A stretch of DNA of 64,000 nucleotides from Labrenzia sp. PHM005. Its GTDB lineage: Bacteria; Pseudomonadota; Alphaproteobacteria; Rhizobiales; Stappiaceae. The notes below the pieces were generated by a model, which saw only the letters and a program-made list of their open reading frames with translations, was not told the DNA's origin and did not search any database. Below are positions 57,519 to 64,000 of this stretch, in pieces. The stretch is from contig NZ_CP041191.1 of assembly GCF_006517275.1 (NCBI RefSeq), positions 4,769,001-4,833,000 of the forward strand, given 5' to 3'. The translations under genes were made by a program, and so were the position numbers. Each line of letters begins with the position of its first letter. Positions within the stretch are counted from its first letter, which is position 1.

Positions 57519-59039
57519 TCAAGCGGGTTCGCTGAGTTGTGCGGAGAAGGTATCGATCAGTTTTGATTTCAGAATTTTGCCCGTTGGCGCTGCAGGCAAA
57601 TCTGTTGCAACAACAATTTTTGACGGACGTTTATAAGGCGCTAAACGGTCATGCAGGAAGCCTTTCAGATCGTCTTCCGAAACCTTGCTGTCCTTGGCCA
57701 CTTTAACAAAGGCGAGAACTTCCTCATTGCCTTCAACTTGCCGGCCCACGACCCCGGCAACAATCACCTCCGGATGGTCAGTCAAAACTCCCTCGACTTC
57801 AACCGGATAGACATTAAAGCCGGAGCGTATGATCAACTCCTTGGAGCGCCCCGCAATGTGCAGGCGGCCTTCTTCATCAAACCGGCCAAGATCTCCGGTG
57901 CGGAAAAAGCCGGTATCCGTGATCACCTCGGCGGTGCGTTCAGGATCCCTGAAATAGCCTTTCATCACCTGCGGACCGCCCAAAAGGATCTCGCCAATCC
58001 CCTTGTCCGGTTCAGCGCCCACAGCTTCCAGATCCAACCGCAAGACACAGTCGCCCATTGGACGGCCAACACTGATGTCCGGATCGCCAATTTCATTCAA
58101 GGTTGCACAAACGCCTGCAGCGCCTTCCGTCAAACCGTAGCCGTTTTGAAGCGGCAGACCATAAAAGGCCTCAGCTTCCCGTTTCCAGGCAGGATCGAGC
58201 GGAGCACCACCGGATGAGACGAAACGCAGATGTCCTGCATCGTATTTGGACTTGTTATGCGCGCGCGTATAGTGAAAGAGATGCGCATGCATCTGGGGCA
58301 CACCGGGCAGAAGAGTAACGTCCTTTTGCAGCGCCTGATACAGCCGCTCGACATCAAAACGGGGTTCTAAGCGCAACGAGGTTTGCGCAACGGCTGCCGA
58401 CAAAAGCGCGATAAAACCATAAATATGCGACAACGGCAGCGCCAGATAAGTGACATCATTGTCCTCCCGGCCACGCAATTTCACAGACGCCAGCGCAGCG
58501 CTGTTCAGATTGCCATGTGTCAACATTGCCGCTTTGGGATTTCCGGTCGTTCCTGATGTGTAGAGCATCAAGCCAACCTGCTCCCGGCCGTCTTTAAAGA
58601 CAGGTTCCGCTTCCGCACCTTCCCGGCGCATCAACGCCGCTTGTCCAAAGGTTCCTTCGACAGCCTCGGCGCCAAAGTGATCGGCATGGGCTTTCGCGGC
58701 TTCAGAGACATCCGTGCTGAACATCACAACGCTGGGATCGCTGTGGGCGAAGATCCGCGACAATTCCGCATCGGTCAGCCGCGCATTGATTGGAACAATG
58801 ATAGCGTCCAACCGGCTGGCGGCAAAAAAGAACGCCGGAACTGAGATACAATTCTCAAAGACCATGACGATCCGGTCACCGGCCTTAAGGCCGAAAGACT
58901 TCAGCGCCTCTTCCGCCTCTCCCACGGCTTGCTTCAACCCGCTCCAGGAGATGTCCCGGTCTGCATAATCGTGAATGGCAACAGTATCTCCGCGCGCGGC
59001 GGCCGCTTCATCCAGAAAATCATGAATGCGGTTCTGCAT
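57519..59039 (-). CDS. Acid-CoA ligase (AMP-forming), PimA-like
   Basis: A 506-residue ANL-family ligase. The P-loop is LMLYTSGTTGNPKAAMLTH, and further core motifs are LQNGYGLTEGAAG, GFFRTGDLGRFDEEGRLHIAGRSKELIIRSGFNVYPVEVE and the terminal lysine in APTGKILKSK. It activates a carboxylic acid to its CoA thioester for the beta-oxidation enzymes encoded upstream. ATG 59039 has GGGAGGAACTGGA before it. Its position with paired acyl-CoA dehydrogenases and a thiolase mirrors pimA in the pimelate operon; chain length is uncertain. Confidence 0.9.
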   Translation of the reverse strand: MQNRIHDFLDEAAAARGDTVAIHDYADRDISWSGLKQAVGEAEEALKSFGLKAGDRIVMVFENCISVPAFFFAASRLDAIIVPINARLTDAELSRIFAHSDPSVVMFSTDVSEAAKAHADHFGAEAVEGTFGQAALMRREGAEAEPVFKDGREQVGLMLYTSGTTGNPKAAMLTHGNLNSAALASVKLRGREDNDVTYLALPLSHIYGFIALLSAAVAQTSLRLEPRFDVERLYQALQKDVTLLPGVPQMHAHLFHYTRAHNKSKYDAGHLRFVSSGGAPLDPAWKREAEAFYGLPLQNGYGLTEGAAGVCATLNEIGDPDISVGRPMGDCVLRLDLEAVGAEPDKGIGEILLGGPQVMKGYFRDPERTAEVITDTGFFRTGDLGRFDEEGRLHIAGRSKELIIRSGFNVYPVEVEGVLTDHPEVIVAGVVGRQVEGNEEVLAFVKVAKDSKVSEDDLKGFLHDRLAPYKRPSKIVVATDLPAAPTGKILKSKLIDTFSAQLSEPA

Positions 59040-59065
59040 TCCAGTTCCTCCCAAATCGCCGCTCT

Positions 59066-60070
59066 TTAAGCAGCGGTGTTTAACCGCTTCAAGGCACCAA
59101 GGGCATCAGCTTCCAAACGGTTGACTATCTCGGCCAAGGGTTCGACTTTATCAACAAATCCAAGGGCATGACCCGCCGACAAGATGCCGCGTGAGACATC
59201 GCCGGTGGCATAGGCCTGCCGGCCAATTGCGCCGGAGACGTGTTTCAGCAGTCCTTGTATGCCAATTTCCGGATTGTCGCGCTCCAGTTGGATGACGGTC
59301 TCTGTCGTCTCATTGCGCAGGCTGCGCACGGTATTGCGGACCGATGTCATGCTGAGCGCGGTATCCAGCTCGCTCGCATCTATCAGCGCCTGTTTGTAGC
59401 CCGGATGAGCCTGAAGCTCCTCAGCCACCAGGAACCGGGTACCAATAACAACACCGGACGCCCCCATCACAAGAGCCGCGGCCAATTGCGATCCACGGCC
59501 GATACCACCACCAATCAGCCAGGGAATGGTGAGCCGTTCGTCGGCAAGACCGGCATTGACCATGGAACCGATCATATCCATGCCCGGATGCCCGCCGCAT
59601 TCGGCGCCAACAATCGATACCATATCCACGCCGACGCTTTGCGCTTTGACCGCATATCTCAGGCTGGGAACCTTATGCAGAACCGTGATCCCGGCATCCT
59701 TCAGGATCGGCAAGTAAGCCTCAGGACTGCGCCCGGACGTTTCCACGAATTTGACGCCGCAATCGGCTATCGTACGGAAAACGTCCGCGGTTTTCTCACC
59801 CGGAACCAGTTTGGGCAGCATAGAAACGTTGACACCAAACGGATTGCCATCCGACAGCTCCCGGCAGCGCTCGATTTCAGCCTTCAGGTCCTCTGCTTCC
59901 GGAAAACTAGCTGCCGTAATGAAGCCCATGATTCCGGCCCGGGCCGCCGCCGACACATAGTCGGCATTGGCCAGCCATTGCAGGCCACCGGCGACGATCG
60001 GCACCTTAGTGCCATAGGTCCGGGTCACCGGCGTATCGAAAATCGGATGTTCAAAGTATGCCGACGTCAT
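59066..60070 (-). CDS. Nitronate monooxygenase-like FMN protein
   Basis: 334 residues with a TIM-barrel FMN fold: PIVAGGLQWLANADYVSAAARAGIMGFITA, FVETSGRSPEAYLPILKDAGITVLHKVPSLRYAVKAQSVGVD, the catalytic-type GAECGGHPG and PWLIGGGIGRGSQLAAALVMGASGVVIGTRFLVAEE. Relatives labelled 2-nitropropane dioxygenase often sit in acyl-CoA operons and may act as flavin enoyl reductases or FMN oxidases of acyl intermediates rather than on nitronates. ATG 60070 has GAGGAG upstream. It lies 10 bases after the enoyl-CoA hydratase gene. Confidence 0.88.
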   Translation of the reverse strand: MTSAYFEHPIFDTPVTRTYGTKVPIVAGGLQWLANADYVSAAARAGIMGFITAASFPEAEDLKAEIERCRELSDGNPFGVNVSMLPKLVPGEKTADVFRTIADCGVKFVETSGRSPEAYLPILKDAGITVLHKVPSLRYAVKAQSVGVDMVSIVGAECGGHPGMDMIGSMVNAGLADERLTIPWLIGGGIGRGSQLAAALVMGASGVVIGTRFLVAEELQAHPGYKQALIDASELDTALSMTSVRNTVRSLRNETTETVIQLERDNPEIGIQGLLKHVSGAIGRQAYATGDVSRGILSAGHALGFVDKVEPLAEIVNRLEADALGALKRLNTAA

Positions 60071-60080
60071 TTCAAACTCC

Positions 60081-60863
60081 TCAATCGCGGAATACAGGGC
60101 GGGATTTGCTGAGAACGGCGGCGATACCTCTGCGGGCCTCTTCGCCCCCAAGAGCCTCGGCCATAGCGTCCCGCTCCGCATCAAGTTGCTCTTCCAGTGT
60201 TGCTGTCTCAGCGGACGTCAAAAGGGATTTGATGGCCGCGATGGCTTTTTCGGGACCGGCGGCGATCTTTCTGGCCAAGGCCTGTGCAGTCGCCAGAGCT
60301 TCACCTTCGCCACAGAGATCGGTCAGAACGCCCAGGTCATACAACCGTTCAGCCGTCAGTGGCGCACCCAACAAGGCCATCTTCGAAACAGTGCCGCGCG
60401 GCAGCGCGTTCATCAGAGCATGGGTAACGCCACCGTCCGGAACCAAACCGGCTTTGACATAGGCAAGCGTGAAACCCGCTCCCTTGGCGCTGACAACCAT
60501 ATCGCAGGCCAGAGCGATGCTGAGACCGGCGCCAGCAGCCCCGCCCTCGACCGCACAAATCACGGGTTTTGGACAAGTGCGGATTGCCTGGATCAGGGTA
60601 TGGAGCTTGGCAATTGCCGCCTTGCGCTCGTCGAGCGTCATATTACGGCGCTCTTTTAGGAGATTGAGATCCCCGCCTGAGCAGAAATAGTCCCCTTCTC
60701 CCGCCAGAATGACAGCCGTGATCGACGGTGTTTCAGCGGCTTCTGCAAGGCCTTCCAGCAGTCCGTCATAATACTCAGGCGACAAAGCGTTGCGCCGGGC
60801 GGTGTTGGTGTTCCACAAGATCAGGTGATCCGGCCGAACCTCTTTTCGGAAAAGCGCGCTCAT
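60081..60863 (-). CDS. Enoyl-CoA hydratase/isomerase family protein
   Basis: A 260-residue crotonase-fold enzyme: AVILAGEGDYFCSGGDLNLLKERR (oxyanion hole region), CPKPVICAVEGGAAGAGLSIALACDMVVSAKGAGFTLAYVKAGLVPDGGVTHALMNALP, and the C-terminal AIAAIKSLL. The second catalytic glutamate position in the AYVKAGLVPDGG segment carries Asp-Gly-Gly, as in many isomerase-like members, so classical hydration is not certain. Four bases or fewer separate it from the acyl-CoA dehydrogenase gene, so it is co-translated within the operon. Confidence 0.9.
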   Translation of the reverse strand: MSALFRKEVRPDHLILWNTNTARRNALSPEYYDGLLEGLAEAAETPSITAVILAGEGDYFCSGGDLNLLKERRNMTLDERKAAIAKLHTLIQAIRTCPKPVICAVEGGAAGAGLSIALACDMVVSAKGAGFTLAYVKAGLVPDGGVTHALMNALPRGTVSKMALLGAPLTAERLYDLGVLTDLCGEGEALATAQALARKIAAGPEKAIAAIKSLLTSAETATLEEQLDAERDAMAEALGGEEARRGIAAVLSKSRPVFRD

Positions 60864-60866
60864 GGG

Positions 60867-62000
60867 TTAGGCCGCATTCAAGGAGATGAAGCGTTCCAGA
60901 TGATGATCCACATCGCCGAACAGATGATCGATCATCACGATACGCCGGGCAAAATGCGACAGCGCGTATTCGTCCGTCATACCGATGCCGCCATGGAGCT
61001 GAACGGTTTCTTCCGCGACCAGCGCTCCTGCCCGGCCGATCAGGTTTTTCGTCGCGCTGACATGGCGTTCCCGCAGCGCGCGCGGGGCTTCGAGGTGGCC
61101 CGCCAGATTGATGACTGCAGAACGCGCCTGTTCGACCTCAATCAGAAGATCCGCCATACGGTGCTGCAGCGCCTGAAACTTGCCGATGGCAATGCCGAAC
61201 TGTTTGCGCTCCTTCAGATACTCAATGGTCAACGCCTTAGCGGCTTCCATCGCACCGACTGCTTCTGCGCAAACAGCCAATGTGGCGCGGGCCACTGCCG
61301 TTTCAATCGCCGCGAAAGCCACGCCGGATGCACCCAGCCTTGCGCCTTCGTCCACGACGACATTTTCAAAGCGAATGGTCGCGGCAGACGTACCGTCCAC
61401 ATTCGGATGATCGACGATGGTCACCCCTTTGGCATCAGTAGGAACCAGAAACAAGGATATTCCCTTCTCGTCCCAGTCCGTTCCGGCCTCACGGGCGGAC
61501 ACAACAATCATGTCAGCCTGCGCGCCGTTCGGCACATGCGCCTTCGTGCCACTCAGCGTGATTTGGCCGCCACCAGCTTTCGCCGTAGCAGTGACATGAT
61601 TGAGGTCATACCGTGAGGCCGGTTCTGTGTGGGCGAACGCCAGGATCTTTTGTCCTGCAATAACGTCGCCGATCAGTGTTTTTTGTTCGCCCGTGCCCAA
61701 CTCGGAGATCAAGCCCCCAGCGAGAACCGCATTCCCCAGGATCGGTTCGATCACACCAGCGCGGCCAAGCTCTTCAAAAACAACGGCAATATCGAACCCA
61801 GCACCGCCAAGCCCGCCCTCAGCTTCTCTAAACAGAGCACCAAAGATGCCCAGGTCCGCCAGTTCCTTGAAAATTGAGGTGTCATACGCTTTGCCGGAAG
61901 CCAGCAGCTTGCGCCGCTCTTCGTGGCTGTAGTTTTCGCTCAAGAAGCGTTGCAACATGTCGCGCAGCAACGCGCGCTCTTCTGTCAGATTAAAGTCCAT
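60867..62000 (-). CDS. Acyl-CoA dehydrogenase, small-subunit type (PimD-like)
   Basis: A 377-residue FAD enzyme: an N-terminal helical domain, then ILAFAHTEPASRYDLNHVTATA in place of the usual YTEP/GSD motif, and the C-terminal VQLHGGIGMTDEYALSHFARRIVMIDHLFGD. It pairs with the neighbouring 398-residue dehydrogenase, as PimC/PimD-type subunits do. The altered AxTE-type motif is usual for the small partner, in which one subunit may be catalytically weaker. The gap to the next upstream gene is 12 bases. Confidence 0.9.
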   Translation of the reverse strand: MDFNLTEERALLRDMLQRFLSENYSHEERRKLLASGKAYDTSIFKELADLGIFGALFREAEGGLGGAGFDIAVVFEELGRAGVIEPILGNAVLAGGLISELGTGEQKTLIGDVIAGQKILAFAHTEPASRYDLNHVTATAKAGGGQITLSGTKAHVPNGAQADMIVVSAREAGTDWDEKGISLFLVPTDAKGVTIVDHPNVDGTSAATIRFENVVVDEGARLGASGVAFAAIETAVARATLAVCAEAVGAMEAAKALTIEYLKERKQFGIAIGKFQALQHRMADLLIEVEQARSAVINLAGHLEAPRALRERHVSATKNLIGRAGALVAEETVQLHGGIGMTDEYALSHFARRIVMIDHLFGDVDHHLERFISLNAA

Positions 62001-62012
62001 CTGCTTAACGCC

Positions 62013-63209
62013 TCAAAGTTCCAAAATCGCTTTTGTGATGATCGTGCGCTGGATCTCGTTTGAGCCACCGAAAATCGATAGTTTGCGCATGTTGAAATAG
62101 TTGGGCGCAGATGCAGGTGCATGTTCCGGGCCTTCTGCCGGCACATTGTCACCCCCATCCAGGTAGTCCGGCAGGAACGGCATGGCATCCGGTCCAGCTG
62201 CCCGGCGCAGGAGCGATGACAACTCCTGGCGGATCACCGTGCCCTTGATCTTCAGCATGGAGCTTTCCGCACCCGGCGCCTGCCCCTTTGCCGCTGCTGA
62301 AACAACCCGGAGGTTGGTGGTCGCCATCGCCATCAAGTCGATTTCAACTTGCGCCATCCGAGCGGCGAAATACGGGTTTTGATCCAGTGACTTGCCGCCG
62401 GACTGGGTGCTCGCTGCAACGTGCTTCAGGGTAGCCAATGCGGCATTGGAAAAGCCAACACCTGCAATATTGGTTCGCTCGTGGGTGAGCAGATACTTGG
62501 CGTAGGTCCAGCCCTTGTTTTCTTCGCCAACGAGGTTGCTGGCCGGTACGCGGACGTCGTCAAAGAAGACCTCGTTGACCTCGGCTTCACCGTCGATCAG
62601 CACGATCGGGCGCACGGTCACACCGGGCGTGTTCATGTCGATCAAGAGGAAGGAGATACCTTCCTGTTTCTTAGCATCTGGATCCGTGCGCACCAGGCAG
62701 AAGATCCAGTTGGCATGCTGACCAAGCGTCGTCCAGGTTTTCTGGCCGTTAACGACATAATGATCGCCATCGCGCACAGCTTTGGTCTTGAGCGCAGCAA
62801 GATCCGATCCAGCCCCCGGTTCAGAATAACCCTGGCACCACCAGTCTTCTCCATTCAGAATGCGCGGCAGATAGTGCTGGCGCTGTTCCTCAGATCCAAA
62901 CGCCAACAACACGGGCGCCAGCATCGAAAGACCGAAAGGAACGATGCGCGGCGCATGGGCCAGACAGGCTTCTTCCTCGAAGATCATGCGCTGAACAGCA
63001 TCCCACTCGGCGCCGCCGTACTCTTTGGGCCAGTTCGGAGCAAGCCAGCCGCGCGCGTTCAAGATTGCATGCCAGCTTTCCATATCCGACTTGGTCAAAC
63101 GCTTTCCAAGCCGGACCTTCTCCTTTAGCTGACGCGGCAGCTTTTCATCGAGAAAGGACCGCACCTCAGCGCGGAAAGCTTCTTCTTCGGGCGTGTAACT
63201 GAGATCCAT
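62013..63209 (-). CDS. Acyl-CoA dehydrogenase, large-subunit type (PimC-like)
   Basis: 398 residues starting MDLSYTPEEEAFRAEVRSFL at ATG 63209. An open frame extends further upstream but lies inside the thiolase gene and lacks family similarity. Core motifs are WWCQGYSEPGAGSDLAALKT, GQKTWTTLGQHANWIFCLVRTD, EGISFLLIDMNTPGV and the terminal IFGGSNEIQRTIITKAILEL. It matches pimeloyl-CoA dehydrogenase large subunits in length and in the N-terminal part, suggesting dicarboxylyl-CoA or branched acyl-CoA substrates. It follows the thiolase gene by 11 bases. Confidence 0.9.
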   Translation of the reverse strand: MDLSYTPEEEAFRAEVRSFLDEKLPRQLKEKVRLGKRLTKSDMESWHAILNARGWLAPNWPKEYGGAEWDAVQRMIFEEEACLAHAPRIVPFGLSMLAPVLLAFGSEEQRQHYLPRILNGEDWWCQGYSEPGAGSDLAALKTKAVRDGDHYVVNGQKTWTTLGQHANWIFCLVRTDPDAKKQEGISFLLIDMNTPGVTVRPIVLIDGEAEVNEVFFDDVRVPASNLVGEENKGWTYAKYLLTHERTNIAGVGFSNAALATLKHVAASTQSGGKSLDQNPYFAARMAQVEIDLMAMATTNLRVVSAAAKGQAPGAESSMLKIKGTVIRQELSSLLRRAAGPDAMPFLPDYLDGGDNVPAEGPEHAPASAPNYFNMRKLSIFGGSNEIQRTIITKAILEL

Positions 63210-63220
63210 TGCCGCCCCCT

Positions 63221-64000
63221 TTAGAAGATTTCGAAGAGGCCAGCGGCACCCTGGCCACCACCAATGCACATGGTCACGACACCAAGCTTGGAACCACGGC
63301 GTCGGCCTTCCAAAAGAAGGTGGCCAGTCATGCGGGCCCCGGTCATACCAAACGGGTGACCGATGGAGATCGAGCCGCCATTGACGTTGCACTTCTCCGG
63401 ATCGATGCCGAGCTGCTCGCGGCAATACAGCGCCTGGGAGGCAAACGCTTCGTTCAGTTCCCAAAGATCGATGTCATCGACGGAAAGACCGTGGCGTTTC
63501 AGGAGCCGCGGCACGGCATAAACCGGCCCGATGCCCATTTCATCCGGTTCACAGCCTGCCGTGACAAACCCTTTCAGCGCACCAAGCGGCTCAAGACCTT
63601 GTTTTTCGGCCAGATCGGCATCCATTAGAACGAGCGCGGCGGCACCATCGGAGAGCTGCGACGCATTACCGGCAGTCGTGAAGTTGCCCTCCCCGCGGAC
63701 TGGCTCCAGTTTTGCCAGGCCTTCCAGCGTTGTGTTCGGGCGGTTGCAATCATCCATGGAGAACGTGACGTCCTTGCGGGTCAATTCGCCGGTTTCCTTG
63801 TCCTTGAAGGCCTGGGTGACGGTGATCGGCACGATCTCATCGTCCAGTTTGCCAGCCGCTTGAGCTGCAGCGGTGCGCTGCTGGCTGACCAAAGAGAGCT
63901 CATCTTGCGCATCGCGGCTGATGTTGTAGCGCTTGGCCACAATGTCCGAGGTCTCGATCATCGAGAGATAGACCTCCGGCTTGTGTTCATCGAGCCATTT
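63221..64000 (-). CDS. Thiolase / acetyl-CoA acetyltransferase (partial, 5' end beyond window)
   Basis: The frame is open to the right edge, so the N-terminus with the first catalytic cysteine is missing. About 259 residues are visible out of about 390 expected. Present are RDAQDELSLVSQQRTAAAQ, TAGNASQLSDGAAALVLM, LNEAFASQALYCREQLG, the histidine motif NGGSISIGHPFGMTGARMTG and the second catalytic cysteine in TMCIGGGQGAAGLFE. It carries out the thiolytic last step of the beta-oxidation cycle, PimB-like by context. Confidence 0.93.
   Translation of the reverse strand, partial: KWLDEHKPEVYLSMIETSDIVAKRYNISRDAQDELSLVSQQRTAAAQAAGKLDDEIVPITVTQAFKDKETGELTRKDVTFSMDDCNRPNTTLEGLAKLEPVRGEGNFTTAGNASQLSDGAAALVLMDADLAEKQGLEPLGALKGFVTAGCEPDEMGIGPVYAVPRLLKRHGLSVDDIDLWELNEAFASQALYCREQLGIDPEKCNVNGGSISIGHPFGMTGARMTGHLLLEGRRRGSKLGVVTMCIGGGQGAAGLFEIF

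Noticed and set aside
59066..60070. Assignment as a true nitronate-detoxifying enzyme
   Set aside because: Context is an acyl-CoA degradation operon with no nitroalkane-related gene. The name is kept only as a family label.
59240..60112. 290-codon rightward frame opposite the nitronate monooxygenase gene
   Set aside because: Shadow of a well-conserved FMN-barrel gene; no ribosome site or domain.

Overview
The window looks like a chromosomal segment of a marine alphaproteobacterium. Gene content, GC-rich coding with strong Shine-Dalgarno sites, and four TRAP transporter systems in 64 kb suggest the Stappiaceae (Labrenzia/Roseibium-like, Hyphomicrobiales). The genus is inferred from gene content only. 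No rRNA, tRNA, CRISPR array or prophage is visible. Most of the sequence is metabolic operons, each with a local regulator.

Layout. 0-5.2 kb: the 5' end of a PAN-domain alpha-2-macroglobulin-type gene (cut by the left edge), an orphan ParA ATPase, a TPR-GGDEF diguanylate cyclase, a lytic transglycosylase and a VOC protein. 5.5-10.9 kb: a phosphonate uptake operon (phnC-phnD-phnE-phnE) with Pho boxes, divergent from a phosphonate-cluster hexapeptide acetyltransferase. 11-16.5 kb: small housekeeping and regulatory genes (VOC, XRE, HD hydrolase, SpoIIAA-like), then an EgtC-like amidotransferase and a class V PLP enzyme divergent from an Lrp regulator. 16.6-19.3 kb: a large secreted SH3 protein with a basic NRP/RG-rich tail.

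19.6-27.2 kb is the most distinctive locus. A Gfo/Idh/MocA enzyme and a GntR/UTRA regulator lie divergent from an SsuD-like monooxygenase, an aldo-keto reductase, a flavin reductase and a TRAP transporter. This matches the oxidative desulfurisation (sulfo-SMO) route for sulfoquinovose. The Gfo/Idh/MocA protein could be the NAD-dependent sulfoquinovosidase that replaces a classical GH31 enzyme, and a TRAP system replaces the usual ABC importer. A 268-bp MITE-like element with 31-bp terminal inverted repeats sits just downstream.

27.5-36.7 kb: a Sel1 protein, a di-haem peroxidase, a YeiH-type exporter, a zinc-knuckle MetRS atypical for this class, YciI/TetR with paired operators, ergothioneine genes egtB-egtD and a LysE exporter. 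36.8-42 kb: RpiR regulator, TAXI-TRAP transporter and universal stress protein. 42-46.7 kb: a RES/Xre toxin-antitoxin pair, DUF3108, YghU, DUF1330 and a GlxA-type regulator. 46.8-53.3 kb: the malonate regulon (GntR regulator, TRAP transporter, malonyl-CoA decarboxylase, malonyl-CoA synthetase). 53.4-64 kb: IclR, a TRAP transporter and a pimeloyl-CoA-type beta-oxidation operon cut by the right edge.

Two structural themes recur. Palindromic REP-like repeats with GTCCCGG...CCGGGAC or GTCATCCCCG...CGGGGATGAC cores lie in many gene gaps. A GC-rich hairpin directly follows every solute-binding-protein gene, and in four of the five cases it lies between that gene and its permease genes.
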